A DNA stretch of 52,444 nucleotides, from assembly GCF_020164475.1 (NCBI RefSeq), contig NZ_JAIQWX010000032.1:1-52444 (forward strand), in the 5' to 3' direction. The stretch is from Pseudomonas sp. REP124. Its GTDB lineage: Bacteria; Pseudomonadota; Gammaproteobacteria; Pseudomonadales; Pseudomonadaceae. Positions 18,313-27,662 of the stretch are shown piece after piece (positions within the stretch are counted from its first letter, which is position 1; every line of letters starts with the position of its first letter). Below the pieces are notes generated by a model that worked only from the letters and a program-made list of their open reading frames with translations, ran no database searches and was not told the origin of the DNA. A program made the position numbers and the translations under genes.

Positions 18313-19326
18313 TCACAACGACCGGTTGCGACGGGCTTCGCTGCGTTGCAAGGTCGCGCTGGGGGTTTCATTGAACAGCTTGCGGTATTCGCTGGCGAAC
18401 CGGCCCAGGTGCGAGAAGCCCCAGCACATGGCGATCACCGAAATGTTGCGCACCGATGCGTCCTCAAGAATTTCCTGCCGCACGGCGCTCAGACGAAATT
18501 TCTTCAGGTAAGCCATGGGCGACACGCCGAAGTGCTTGCGAAAGCCTTCGAACAGCTTGAAGCGCGACACACCGGCCGCCGCCTCGATGTCTTCCAGGTG
18601 AATGTCTTCACGGGCGTTGCTTTCGATGAAGTCCTTGGCGCGCACCAGGTAGTACGGCAGCTTGGCGCCCAGTTGGTCGCGCAGTTCGGCGCTGTAGTTG
18701 TTGGGCTGGGAAAGGATCAGGCCCTTGATCAGCGCGCTTTCGATATCCCGGGTGAAGAACACCTGATTGAACAGCTCCTGGCCGCGCTCCAGTTCGTCGA
18801 TGTAATAACGGGCCATCCGCCACCAGGAGGCCGAGGCGCCGTTGACCGCATCCATCACCGGCTCGAACTTCAGCGGCATTTCCAGCGGCCGTTGCAGCAT
18901 GCCTTCCAGGGTCTGACGCATGGCCATGCGGGTGATCACCACGGAGATCTTGTGGCAGTCACCGGCCATGGTCAGCGACTGGGTTTCGTGGGGCGTGATG
19001 ATCAGCCCCTGATCCTGGTTGGAGTACAACCGGCGACCGTCCTTGAGCAGTTCCTGCTCGCCGCGAATCGGCAGGCTCAAGCTGTAGCAATTGAGGTGTT
19101 CGGCATCCTCGACGCCGATGGTCACGTCCGTGCCGTATTCCATCCGGCCCAGGGTCGTGGACATGGACTTGAACACATTGGCCTTGTGATGAAACTGAAT
19201 CCGGTTCGGCTGGCGGGTCTGCAGTACGTGCGGTCCGCAAATGCCGGCCATCCATGCACGGGCACCGGCCAGGTCGTAGCGATCTATACGGATATCTCGA
19301 AATTGGACAAGGTTTGGATCGGTCAT
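18313..19326 (-). CDS. AraC family regulator (AraC_binding_2), AntR candidate
   Basis: 337 residues with an effector domain (SLSLPIRGEQELLKDGRRLYSNQDQGLIITPHETQSLTMAGDCHKISVVITR) and a C-terminal double helix-turn-helix (IHLEDIEAAAGVSRFKLFEGFRKHFGVSPMAYLKKFRLSAVRQEIL; ISVIAMCWGFSHLGRFASEYRKLFNETP). In Pseudomonas the anthranilate activator AntR is an AraC protein encoded beside antABC, and this gene is the closer regulator candidate, separated only by the porin. It is transcribed with the next AraC gene. Assignment as AntR is inference from position. Confidence 0.85.
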   Translation of the reverse strand: MTDPNLVQFRDIRIDRYDLAGARAWMAGICGPHVLQTRQPNRIQFHHKANVFKSMSTTLGRMEYGTDVTIGVEDAEHLNCYSLSLPIRGEQELLKDGRRLYSNQDQGLIITPHETQSLTMAGDCHKISVVITRMAMRQTLEGMLQRPLEMPLKFEPVMDAVNGASASWWRMARYYIDELERGQELFNQVFFTRDIESALIKGLILSQPNNYSAELRDQLGAKLPYYLVRAKDFIESNAREDIHLEDIEAAAGVSRFKLFEGFRKHFGVSPMAYLKKFRLSAVRQEILEDASVRNISVIAMCWGFSHLGRFASEYRKLFNETPSATLQRSEARRNRSL

Positions 19327-19584
19327 ATCAGTACACCCACGGCAAGGGACTTCGACACGCTCTTCGGCGCGTATTTACATTGAAGTAGCAAGGGCTATGC
19401 CCAGCCGGCGCGAACAGGCGATATCCGCATTTTTCGGCTACGAATCGCAAACTATCTGGATATCGAACGCGTTGTACGGCATTAACGCGCACAGCAACGG
19501 TGCCAAAAGTGGTCGATCACCGGGAAAAACGCTACCCGGCACGTCACTCAGCGCACAAACGCGTTCGATTTCGGGGCGGGGGCG

Positions 19585-20835
19585 TTACCAAAATTTCCAG
19601 GTGTAGGTGGTGATCAGACGGTTCTCGACCCAGTCATTGCCGTGACTGAACTTGGAAACGACATTGCCGGCCTCCACGCCGACGCCTTTGAGCGGACCGC
19701 TTTGCACCACGTAGGACAACACCAGATCGCGCTCCTGCTCCGCCGCCTGACTGAGGTTGTCGCCACGGTCGATCGAGGTGCCCTTGAAGTATCGGGTCAT
19801 GAAGTTAAGACCCGGCATGCCGAGGGCGGCGAAGTCGTAGTCGTAACGGACCTGCCAGGATTTTTCGTTAGGCTTGATGAAGCCCACCCGCGACCAGTTC
19901 ACCAGGAACGGCTGCGGCACATAACCGCCCAGGGTCGGGAAGTTGCTGTCGCCGAGCATGCGCTGGTAGCCGACGCCGAACCGGTGCCCGCCCTTTTTCA
20001 GGGTGGTCATGGCGCCCCAGGACCGGTTGTCGATGTCGCCGTACAACGCCTCGCCGTCCTCGCTGTTGTTGAAGTAACGCAGATCGGTCTTCAGCCCGTA
20101 GCCGTCGCCCAGGTCCGCCAGATGGGTGATACCCAAATAGTGCTGCTGGTAGATGTCTTCCAGTTGCGCGTAGAAGTAGCTGCCGGTCAGCGAGGGAGTG
20201 AAGGCATAGCTGGCACCGGCGAGGTTCATGCCGTCACTGCCGCGACGCACGCCGGAGCCGGTCTGCAGGTACAGCTTTTCGTAGTTCGAAGAGTTACGCG
20301 CGCCGATCTCGGTCAGGCGTCCTGCCGTCAGGGTCAGGCGATCGACGTCCTTGGATTCGAGCAAGGCACCGCGATAGGTCGTCACCAGTTGCCGCGAGTC
20401 ATCCATGATCACCACCGGCAACAGCGGTCGCAGCTCGCCGACTTTCAGCTCGGTTTTCGAATAGCGCATTTTCAGCGTCACGCCGCCACGGCCGTACTCG
20501 TCGGCCTGCTCCTGACGGCTTTTGCTGTACGGGATGATGGTGTCATCACCACGCCCGCCTCCGCCGTCCAGTCGAAAGGCGTACTGCGCCTCCGCATCCA
20601 GGCCGAACTGCAACGTGCCTTCGGTGTAGCCGGAGGCGAAACGCAGGTCGAAACCCTGGGTCCAGCTGCCCACCCGCGATTGCGGCGGGTTGTCCTCCTT
20701 GTAATCCCGGTCGATGTAAAAGTTGCGGGTGCCCAATGTCAGCTTGCTGTCGCTGACCACATCCGCCTGGGCCAGCAAGGGCGTCAACAGCCCGACCGTT
20801 TGAACTCCCCGAACTAACCAATCTTTGTGCAACAT
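19585..20835 (-). CDS. OprD family outer-membrane porin
   Basis: A 416-residue substrate-specific porin. It has a signal peptide (VQTVGLLTPLLAQADV), the early strand DSKLTLGTRNFYIDRDYKEDN, repeated amphipathic beta strands and a C-terminal aromatic residue (TYTWKFW) as needed for outer-membrane insertion. The ATG at 20835 has AGGGGAAG upstream. OprD/OpdK-type porins take up small carboxylates and amino acids. Its position, divergent from antABC and between the operon and the regulators, suggests uptake of an aromatic acid such as anthranilate. No terminator is obvious after it. Confidence 0.9.
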   Translation of the reverse strand: MLHKDWLVRGVQTVGLLTPLLAQADVVSDSKLTLGTRNFYIDRDYKEDNPPQSRVGSWTQGFDLRFASGYTEGTLQFGLDAEAQYAFRLDGGGGRGDDTIIPYSKSRQEQADEYGRGGVTLKMRYSKTELKVGELRPLLPVVIMDDSRQLVTTYRGALLESKDVDRLTLTAGRLTEIGARNSSNYEKLYLQTGSGVRRGSDGMNLAGASYAFTPSLTGSYFYAQLEDIYQQHYLGITHLADLGDGYGLKTDLRYFNNSEDGEALYGDIDNRSWGAMTTLKKGGHRFGVGYQRMLGDSNFPTLGGYVPQPFLVNWSRVGFIKPNEKSWQVRYDYDFAALGMPGLNFMTRYFKGTSIDRGDNLSQAAEQERDLVLSYVVQSGPLKGVGVEAGNVVSKFSHGNDWVENRLITTYTWKFW

Positions 20836-21196
20836 ATTATTTCTTCCCCTGCCGCGTAGTTGGCAACACATAAATGGAAGGCACTTTCGGTACAGAACCA
20901 AAGACCATTAGCAATGGCAGTTTCCAGTGACCTGCAGCGAGACACTCTGGTGGTGCTTCGGTTGAAATTAAGCCGTAACAAGTTCGTCACCGGCTATCCC
21001 GTTACTGAAGGACAAATAGCCATTTGCTCAGCCACAGGATTGCGCACCAGCCAGCATTTACGGGGCATGAGCCGCCATTAGCCGAATATCGGCGCTTATT
21101 TTCCGGATGGGTTTCCACTACTAATCGGATAGACCCTGTCGGGCACCACGTCATTAAATGAAGACGTGAATTAGCCCATTGGCCGAGGACTGGGAA
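20836..21196. other. Divergent porin / antA regulatory region
   Basis: 361 bases with no credible gene. It must contain the promoters for the porin and the antABC operon and sites for the AraC regulators. A TTCGGCTA sequence occurs here (complement of TAGCCGAA near 21080) and also upstream of the regulator pair (near 19435), a possible shared half-site. I could not find a clean XylS-type TGCA-N6-GGNTA site. Confidence 0.45.
21147..21168. promoter_or_regulatory. Nested palindrome upstream of antA
   Basis: Arms CACGTC and GACGTG enclose an inner palindrome TCATTAAATGA, ending 28 bases before the antA start. It could be an operator or a leader hairpin overlapping the antA promoter. Binding partner unknown. 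Confidence 0.4.
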
Positions 21197-22600
21197 ATGA
21201 CAACTGCACGAAGTGTCGAACAGTGGAAAAGTTATATTGAAAGTTGCCTGGACTTTCGCCCGCAGGACGGTGTTTATCGCATTGCCCGCGATATGTTCAC
21301 CGACCCGGAACTGTTCGATCTGGAAATGGAACTGATTTTCGAGAAGAACTGGATCTACGCCTGCCACGAAAGCGAGATCGCCAATAATCACGACTTCATG
21401 ACCATGCGTGCCGGCCGCCAGCCGTTGATCATCACCCGCGACGGCGAAGGCCGTCTCAACGCCCTGATCAACGCCTGCCAGCATCGTGGCACCACCCTCA
21501 CCCGTGTCGGCAAGGGTAACCAGTCGACCTTCACCTGCCCTTTCCACGCCTGGTGCTACAAGAGCGACGGCCGCCTGGTGAAGGTCAAGGCACCGGGTGA
21601 ATACCCCGAAGGTTTCGACAAGGCCACCCGCGGCCTGAAAAAAGCCCGGATCGAAAGCTACAACGGCTTCGTCTTCGTCAGCCTCAATGTGGACGGCACC
21701 GACACCCTGGAAGACTTCCTGGGCGATGCCAAAGTGTTCTTCGACATGATGGTGGCGCAGTCGCCCACCGGTCAGCTCGAAGTGCTGCCGGGCAAGTCGG
21801 CCTACACCTACGACGGCAACTGGAAACTGCAGAACGAGAACGGCCTGGACGGTTATCACGTCAGCACCGTGCACTACAACTACGTGGCCACCGTGCAGCA
21901 CCGCCAGCAGGTCAACGCCGAGAAAGGCGTGAGCGCCGGTGACACTCTTGACTACAGCAAGCTGGGCGCCGGCGACAAGGAAACCGACGACGGCTGGTTC
22001 GCCTTCCACAACGGTCACAGCGTGCTGTTCAGCGACATGCCCAACCCCGCCGTGCGCCCGGGCTACGCCAGCATCATGCCGCGGCTGGTCGAAGAACACG
22101 GCCAGGGCAAGGCAGAGTGGATGATGCACCGCCTGCGCAACCTCAACGTCTACCCGAGCATGTTCTTCCTCGACCAGATCAGCTCGCAGCTGCGGATCAT
22201 CCGCCCGCTGGCCTGGAACAAGACCGAGATCAACAGCTTCTGCCTGGGCGTGGTCGGCGAGTCGGATGCAGATCGGGAAAACCGCATTCGCCAGTTCGAA
22301 GACTTCTTCAACGTGTCCGGCATGGGCACCCCCGATGACCTGGTGGAATTCCGTGAAGCCCAGCGCGGTTTCCAGGCCCGCCTGGAACGCTGGAGCGACA
22401 TTTCCCGTGGCGAAGGCAAGTGGGTCGAAGGCCCTACCCGCAACAGCGAAACCATCGGCATTTCTCCGGCCCTGACCGGCACCGAGTTCACCCATGAAGG
22501 CCTGTACGTCAACCAGCACGCCAACTGGCAACGCTTTTTGCTCGAAGGTCTGGCGCGCAAGGCGGCCGAAGAACAACCGTTGAAACTGCGTGAGGTGTGA
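21197..22600 (+). CDS. antA: Anthranilate 1,2-dioxygenase large subunit
   Basis: A 467-residue Rieske non-haem iron oxygenase alpha subunit. The Rieske ligands are Cys94, His96, Cys114 and His117 (CQHRG, CPFHAWC). The mononuclear iron ligands include His221 and His226, and the bridging Asp218 lies in NENGLDGYHVSTVH. The motif set (RDMFTDPELFDLEMELIFEKNWIYACHESEI) matches AntA rather than benzoate BenA. The enzyme converts anthranilate to catechol with release of CO2 and ammonia. The ATG at 21197 follows GAGGACTGGGAA. First gene of antABC. Confidence 0.93.
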   Translation: MTTARSVEQWKSYIESCLDFRPQDGVYRIARDMFTDPELFDLEMELIFEKNWIYACHESEIANNHDFMTMRAGRQPLIITRDGEGRLNALINACQHRGTTLTRVGKGNQSTFTCPFHAWCYKSDGRLVKVKAPGEYPEGFDKATRGLKKARIESYNGFVFVSLNVDGTDTLEDFLGDAKVFFDMMVAQSPTGQLEVLPGKSAYTYDGNWKLQNENGLDGYHVSTVHYNYVATVQHRQQVNAEKGVSAGDTLDYSKLGAGDKETDDGWFAFHNGHSVLFSDMPNPAVRPGYASIMPRLVEEHGQGKAEWMMHRLRNLNVYPSMFFLDQISSQLRIIRPLAWNKTEINSFCLGVVGESDADRENRIRQFEDFFNVSGMGTPDDLVEFREAQRGFQARLERWSDISRGEGKWVEGPTRNSETIGISPALTGTEFTHEGLYVNQHANWQRFLLEGLARKAAEEQPLKLREV

Positions 22601-22602
22601 AC

Positions 22603-23094
22603 ATGAATTCGCAACTGCAATACCGCGTCGAGCAATTTCTCTACCGTAATGCCGAGGCCTGCGATGCCCAGGATTGGGACAGCTACCTGGACATGTTCAG
22701 CGATGACAGCGAGTTCCACCTGCCGCAATGGGATTCGGAGCACGTCTACACCACCGACCCGAAAAAAGGCATGTCGCTGATTTATTACCCCAACCGTGGC
22801 GGCCTGGAAGACCGGGTGTTCCGCATCCGCACCGGCAAGGCCGCCTCGACCATTCCGATGCCGCGCACCCTGCACCTGATCAGCAACGTGCGCATCGCGC
22901 CGCTGGCGGACGATGAGCTGGAAGTGCGGGTCAACTGGAGCACCCAGTACTACCGCATGCAGACCGCCGAGCAGTTCTTCGGCCGCGCCACCTACCGCCT
23001 GCGCCCTGACGGCGAGAGCTGGAAGATCGCCCGCAAACACGTGGTGCTGCTCAACGACACGATCAATTCCGTGCTCGATTTTTACCATCTCTGA
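22603..23094 (+). CDS. antB: Anthranilate 1,2-dioxygenase small subunit
   Basis: A 163-residue beta subunit with the cone-shaped NTF2-like fold of ring-hydroxylating oxygenases (VEQFLYRNAEACDAQDWDSYLDMFSDDSEFHLPQW; VRVNWSTQYYRM; KIARKHVVLLNDTINSVLDFYHL). It packs with AntA in the hetero-oligomeric terminal oxygenase and is structural. The ATG lies two bases past the antA stop with a GAGGTG ribosome site; a GTG two codons earlier is a less likely start. Normal length for the family. Confidence 0.93.
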   Translation: MNSQLQYRVEQFLYRNAEACDAQDWDSYLDMFSDDSEFHLPQWDSEHVYTTDPKKGMSLIYYPNRGGLEDRVFRIRTGKAASTIPMPRTLHLISNVRIAPLADDELEVRVNWSTQYYRMQTAEQFFGRATYRLRPDGESWKIARKHVVLLNDTINSVLDFYHL

Positions 23095-23113
23095 ACCCTG
23101 CGGATTAACGCTC

Positions 23114-24136
23114 ATGACGTACAAGGTCGCCTTCAGTTTCGCCGACGGCAAAACACTCTTCTGCAACGTGCAGAACAACGAAATCCTGCTCGACGCGGCC
23201 CTGCGCAGCGGGATCAAGATTCCGCTGGATTGCCGCGAAGGGGTTTGCGCGACCTGCCAGGGCCGCTGTGAATCCGGGCAGTACACCCAGGACTACGTGG
23301 ACGATGAAGCGCTGTCGGCCAGCGATCTGGCCGAGCGCAAGGTGCTGACCTGCCAGACCCGCGTGCAGTCGGATGCCGCCTTCTACTTCGACTTCGACTC
23401 CAGCCTCTGCGGCAGCAACGGTCCGAGCAGCCTGCAAGGCACCGTGAGCGAGGTGCGCCAGGTCTCGCCGACCACCGCCATCGTCCATGTCGAAGTGGGT
23501 GATGCGGGCGCGGCGCTGGACTATCTGCCGGGCCAGTACGCCCGTCTGCAAGTGCCGGGTACCGAGCATCGGCGCTCGTATTCCTTCGCCTGCGCGCCGG
23601 GCAGCAGCAACCTGCAGTTCCTGATTCGCCTGCTGCCCAGCGGCGTGATGACCGACTACGTGCGCGATCGCTGCCAGGTTGGTGACGTGATTCACATGGA
23701 GGCGCCGCTGGGTGCCTTCTACCTGCGCCACATCGACCGCCCGCTGGTGATGGTCGCCGGCGGCACCGGGCTGTCGGCGTTCCTCGGCATGCTCGACCAG
23801 ATCGCCGAACGCGGTGGCTGCGGTCATCCGGTGCACCTGTATTACGGCGTACGCGAAGCCGCGGACCTGTGCGAGGTCTCGCGCATCGAGGCCTATGCCG
23901 CGCGCATTCCGGGCTTCCGTTTCACCCCCGTGGTCAGCAACGCAAACCCCGACTGGCCGGGCAAGACCGGCTACATCGCCGAGCACCTGGAGTTGGCCGA
24001 ACTGCGTGACCAGCCCGTCGACCTGTACCTGTGCGGTCCGCCGCCGATGGTCGAGTCGATCAAGGACTGGCGCCAGCAGCACGGCCTGGATCAAAGCCGC
24101 CTTTACCTGGAGAAATTCACCGAAAGCAACAGCTGA
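23114..24136 (+). CDS. antC: Anthranilate 1,2-dioxygenase reductase component
   Basis: A 340-residue NADH:acceptor reductase. The N-terminal plant-type [2Fe-2S] domain has Cys40, Cys45, Cys48 and Cys80. A ferredoxin-NADP reductase-type FAD domain (RRSYSFAC) and an NAD domain (VAGGTGLSAFLGML) follow. It passes electrons from NADH to the AntAB oxygenase, as BenC does for benzoate. The order [2Fe-2S]-FAD-NAD differs from the second reductase of this window (30107-31051), which has the iron-sulfur domain at the C-terminus. The ATG at 23114 gives the family start MTYKVAFSFADGKT. Confidence 0.93.
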   Translation: MTYKVAFSFADGKTLFCNVQNNEILLDAALRSGIKIPLDCREGVCATCQGRCESGQYTQDYVDDEALSASDLAERKVLTCQTRVQSDAAFYFDFDSSLCGSNGPSSLQGTVSEVRQVSPTTAIVHVEVGDAGAALDYLPGQYARLQVPGTEHRRSYSFACAPGSSNLQFLIRLLPSGVMTDYVRDRCQVGDVIHMEAPLGAFYLRHIDRPLVMVAGGTGLSAFLGMLDQIAERGGCGHPVHLYYGVREAADLCEVSRIEAYAARIPGFRFTPVVSNANPDWPGKTGYIAEHLELAELRDQPVDLYLCGPPPMVESIKDWRQQHGLDQSRLYLEKFTESNS

Positions 24137-24239
24137 CGCAGCACCCCATAACAACAATCAATCGGCCCGTCCGAACACAGAACACTGCCCTCATCGATAT
24201 CCACCGTGCGTTGGCACGACCTACTTCATAGGCCGCCTC

Positions 24240-25400
24240 ATGAAAAACCTGGTATTGCGTGCATGTCTGGCAACCTCCCTCTGCGCGGCGACCGCTGCGC
24301 AGGCTGTGGAGCCTGTCCGAATCGGCTTCATCACCACCCTCTCCACGCCCGCCGGCTACCTGGGCGAGGACTCGCGTGACGGCTTTCAGCTGGCGATCGA
24401 TCAGGAAGGCGGCAAGCTGGGTGGCGTGCCGGTGCAACTGATCGTCGAGGACGACGGCCTGCAACCGGCCAAGGCCAAACAGATCGCCGATCGCATGAGC
24501 CTGGACGGCGTCTCGCTGTACACCGGGGTGATTTTTTCCAACGTGCTGGCGGCCGTGATCAACACCGCCACCAAGGATGGTTTCTACGTCAGCAACAACA
24601 CCGCGCCTTCGACCCTGGCCGGTGAAAAATGCATGGCCAACTACTTCGTCGGTTCCTATCAGAACGACACCCCGCACGAGATGGCCGGTGTCGCCGCCAA
24701 CGAGCTGGGATACAAGAAGATGGTGATCCTGGCGCCCAATTATCAGGGCGGCCGCGATGCACTGGCCGGCTTCAAGCGTACCTTCAAGGGCGAAGTGACC
24801 GAGATCTACACCAAGCTCAACCAGCTGGACTTCTCGGTGGAACTGGCCCGCGTGCGGGCGCTGGCACCTGATGCGATCTTCCAGTTCCACCCGGGCGGTG
24901 GCGGCATTAACTTCGCCAAGCAATACGGCGGTTCGGGCCTGTCGGCGCAGATCCCGATGGTGGTGCCGGTGTTCTCCATGGATGAACGCATGCTGGCCGC
25001 CACTGGCGATGTGGCCAAGGGCACCAATGTGGTGACCCTGTGGAACCCGCAATCGGACAACCCGGCCAACCAGGCCTTCGTCAAAGCCTTCACCGAGAAG
25101 TACAAGCGCGTCCCGACGGTGTATGCCGCGCAGACCTACGACACGGCGCGGCTGATCGGCGCCGCCTTGAAAACCTCGCAAGGCAACCTGAAAGACCAGC
25201 CGGCGTTCCGCGACGCGATGAAGAACGTCAAGTTCGACTCCATCCGTGGCGACTTCAGCTTCGCGCAAAACCAGCACCCGGTGATCGACTGGTACCTGCT
25301 GCAAGTGCAGGCCGGCGCCGACGGCAAGCTGGTGGAAGTGCCGATCAAGACCCTGGCGACCCGTCACGCCGACAGCTACGCGGCGCAGTGCTCGATTTGA
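24240..25400 (+). CDS. Periplasmic substrate-binding protein, HAAT-type ABC importer
   Basis: 386 residues with a signal peptide cleaved near ATAAQAVEP and a Periplasmic_binding_6 (LivJ/LivK-like) two-lobed fold: VRIGFITTLSTPAGYLGEDSRDGFQLAIDQEGGKLGG, then VYAAQTYDTARLIGAAL. This class binds branched-chain amino acids, amides or aromatic acids. Placement between antABC and the matching permease and ATPase genes suggests an aromatic ligand related to anthranilate. It is separated from the permeases by 323 bases of repeats, a common pattern that leaves the binding protein in molar excess; whether that applies here is inferred. Confidence 0.9.
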   Translation: MKNLVLRACLATSLCAATAAQAVEPVRIGFITTLSTPAGYLGEDSRDGFQLAIDQEGGKLGGVPVQLIVEDDGLQPAKAKQIADRMSLDGVSLYTGVIFSNVLAAVINTATKDGFYVSNNTAPSTLAGEKCMANYFVGSYQNDTPHEMAGVAANELGYKKMVILAPNYQGGRDALAGFKRTFKGEVTEIYTKLNQLDFSVELARVRALAPDAIFQFHPGGGGINFAKQYGGSGLSAQIPMVVPVFSMDERMLAATGDVAKGTNVVTLWNPQSDNPANQAFVKAFTEKYKRVPTVYAAQTYDTARLIGAALKTSQGNLKDQPAFRDAMKNVKFDSIRGDFSFAQNQHPVIDWYLLQVQAGADGKLVEVPIKTLATRHADSYAAQCSI

Positions 25401-25445
25401 CCGATACCTGACTTTAGGAGCGGGCCAGTCAAGCCGCCGCAGAAC

Positions 25446-25580
25446 CTGTAGCAGCTGGCGAAGCCTGCGTCCGGCTGCGAAGCAGTCGTGAAATCAGCCA
25501 ACGCGGTGTCTCAGGCAGACCTCGCATTCAGGTTTTGCGACTGCTTCGCAGCCGGACGCAGGCTTCGCCAGCTGCTACAG
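25446..25580. repeat. REPIN: perfect 43-bp inverted pair inside the transport operon
   Basis: The arms at 25446-25488 (beginning CTGTAGCAGCTGGCGAAGCC) and 25538-25580 are exact reverse complements around a 49-base loop. It lies between the binding-protein and permease genes, so the transcript would form a long hairpin here. Together with the next REP pair it fills most of the 323-base gap. Confidence 0.9.
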
Positions 25581-25612
25581 GGACCGTGTTTAGGCTTGAC
25601 TGAGCGGAATTC

Positions 25613-25695
25613 AGGCTTGCCCGCGAATAGGCGTTTCAGGCGACATCGATGTTGGATGTGCCGGCCCTTTCGCGGGCAAGCCTCGCTCCTACAGG
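25613..25695. repeat. Second REP pair in the same gap
   Basis: AGGCTTGCCCGCGAATAGG on the left is roughly complementary to CCTTTCGCGGGCAAGCCT on the right, followed by CGCTCCTACAGG. This is a different REP class from the pair just before it. Confidence 0.75.
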
Positions 25696-25723
25696 GTGTC
25701 TTGAATGGATGAGGAACGCTGAA

Positions 25724-26635
25724 ATGCTATTGCTCGAACAGATTCTCAATGGCCTGCAATACAGCGCCCTGCTGTTTCTGCTGGCCTCAGGCCTGACCCT
25801 GATTTTCGGCATCATGGGCGTGATCAACCTCGCCCACGGTGCCTTTTACATGGTCGGTGCGTTCTGCGCCGCCTACACCGCCATGGCCACCGGTTCGTTC
25901 TGGCTCGGTGGCCTGGCCGCGCTGATCGGCTCGGCCTGTTACGGCGCGCTGATCGAAACCTCGATCATGCGCCGCCTCTACAAACGCGATCACCTGGACC
26001 AGGTGCTCGCGACCCTGGCCGTGGTGTTTTTCAGCAACGAGCTGCTGACCCTGATCTTCGGTCGCAGCCCGCCGGCGATGCCCACCCCCGAGTGGTATTC
26101 GAGCTTTGTCGAAGTGCTGCCGGGGCTGATGTACCCGGTCAGTCGGCTGCTGTTCATCGGTGCCGGATTGCTGGTAGCGGTGGGCATGTGGCTGCTGATC
26201 AATCACACGCGCCTGGGCATGTTGATCCGTGCCGGGGCCGACGATCACGAAATGGTCGGCGCGCTGGGGGTCAACATCGCCCGTCTGTACACCCTGGTGT
26301 TCGTCTTCGGTTGTGTGCTGTGCGGGCTGGCCGGGTTCATGGCCGCGCCGCTGCTGTCGGTGGAGATCGGCATGGGCGAGAAGATCCTGATCACCACCTT
26401 CGTGGTCATCGTCGTCGGCGGTGTCGGCTCGGTGCGCGGTGCGCTGGTGGGGGCCTTGCTGATCGGCATGGTCGACAGCCTGGGCCGCGCCTACATTCCG
26501 CCGCTGCTGGATCAACTGCTGCCCAGCGAAACCAGCGGCACCCTGAGCGCCGGGCTTATTTCCGCCAGCGCCTACATCGTCATGGCCCTGGTGCTGCTGG
26601 TGCGTCCGCGCGGCCTGCTGCCGGCCCGAGCCTGA
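25724..26635 (+). CDS. HAAT-type ABC transporter permease (LivH-like)
   Basis: A 303-residue inner-membrane permease with about eight hydrophobic helices. The family signature LLFLLASGLTLIFGIMGVINLAHGAFYMVGAF is at the N-terminus, and GVNIARLYTLVFVFGCVLCGLAGFMAAPL and VVIVVGGVGSVRGALVGALLIGMVDSLGR follow. The ATG at 25724 has GAGGA upstream and is preferred over in-frame starts inside the REP. It forms the pore with the next gene. Confidence 0.92.
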   Translation: MLLLEQILNGLQYSALLFLLASGLTLIFGIMGVINLAHGAFYMVGAFCAAYTAMATGSFWLGGLAALIGSACYGALIETSIMRRLYKRDHLDQVLATLAVVFFSNELLTLIFGRSPPAMPTPEWYSSFVEVLPGLMYPVSRLLFIGAGLLVAVGMWLLINHTRLGMLIRAGADDHEMVGALGVNIARLYTLVFVFGCVLCGLAGFMAAPLLSVEIGMGEKILITTFVVIVVGGVGSVRGALVGALLIGMVDSLGRAYIPPLLDQLLPSETSGTLSAGLISASAYIVMALVLLVRPRGLLPARA

Positions 26636-26645
26636 GGAGAACTTC

Positions 26646-27662
26646 ATGTCACCACGCCTCATCATCGACCTTGCGTGCCTGGCGACTTTCGCCTGCATGC
26701 CGCTATTGGCCCACTGGCTGCACGAGCCCTATCTGGTCAGCTTCTTCACCCGCCTTGCCATCTACGGCATGGCAGCCATCAGCCTGGACCTGCTGATCGG
26801 CTACGGCGCCATGGTCAGCTTCGGCCATGCCGCGTTCTTCGGCCTGGGCGGCTACATCGTTGGCGTCATTGCCTTTCACACCTCCCAGGGCATGCCGCTG
26901 TGGGGCTGGGACGGCAGCAACAGCGCGCTGGTGGTGTGGCCGCTGGCGCTGCTGGTGTGCGCGCTGTTCTCGCTGTTGGTGGGTTACCTGTCGCTGCGCA
27001 CCAGCGGCGTGCAGTTCATCATGATCACCCTCGCCTTCGGCCAGATGCTCTACTTCGTGCTCGGTTCGCTGTCGCTGTATGGCGGTGATGACGGGATCCT
27101 GATCAACGAACGCAATACCTTCGGCGCCCTGAACCTGGGGGACGCCAACCACTTCTACTACCTGTGCGTGGCCTTGCTGGCCGGCTGGCTGCTGCTGTGC
27201 CGGCGGCTGGTGAATTCGCGGTTCGGCTTCGTGTTGCGCGGGCTGAAGCAAAGTGAGCGGCGCAGTGTCAGCCTGGGGCTCAAACCCTTGCGTTATCGCC
27301 TGACAGCCTTCGTGATCGCCGGCACCGGTGGTGGACTGGCGGGGATTCTGTGGGCCAACTACGCGCTGTTCGTCAGCCCCGACATGGGCGCCTGGCACAA
27401 GTCCGGCGAATTGATGGCGATGGTGATCCTCGGCGGCGTCGGCACCCTGCTCGGCCCGCTGCTGGGTGCTGCCACCTACCTGGGTCTGGAGCAGGTACTG
27501 AGCCAGTGGACCGAACACTGGATGCTGATCTTCGGGCCACTGCTGTTGCTGGTGGTGCTGTTCGGCAAGAAAGGCGTCTACGGCTTGCTGCTGAGCCTGT
27601 TGCAGCGCAAACCGAAGATCGCCGCCATCCCGTCGAACGCCGCCGTGGAGGCCCGCCCATGA
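26646..27662 (+). CDS. HAAT-type ABC transporter permease (LivM-like)
   Basis: A 338-residue partner permease. The LivM signature is ISLDLLIGYGAMVSFGHAAFFGLGGYIVG, with the later LGLKPLRYRLTAFVIAGTGGGLAGILWANYALFVSPD and MVILGGVGTLLGPLLGAATYLGLEQVL. GAGGAGAA lies before the ATG. The stop overlaps the start of the ATPase gene (ATGA). Confidence 0.92.
   Translation: MSPRLIIDLACLATFACMPLLAHWLHEPYLVSFFTRLAIYGMAAISLDLLIGYGAMVSFGHAAFFGLGGYIVGVIAFHTSQGMPLWGWDGSNSALVVWPLALLVCALFSLLVGYLSLRTSGVQFIMITLAFGQMLYFVLGSLSLYGGDDGILINERNTFGALNLGDANHFYYLCVALLAGWLLLCRRLVNSRFGFVLRGLKQSERRSVSLGLKPLRYRLTAFVIAGTGGGLAGILWANYALFVSPDMGAWHKSGELMAMVILGGVGTLLGPLLGAATYLGLEQVLSQWTEHWMLIFGPLLLLVVLFGKKGVYGLLLSLLQRKPKIAAIPSNAAVEARP

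Noticed and set aside
21117..21131. XylS/BenR-type TGCA-N6-GGNTA site upstream of antA
   Set aside because: GGATA is present at 21127, but the TGCA half matches at only two of four bases.
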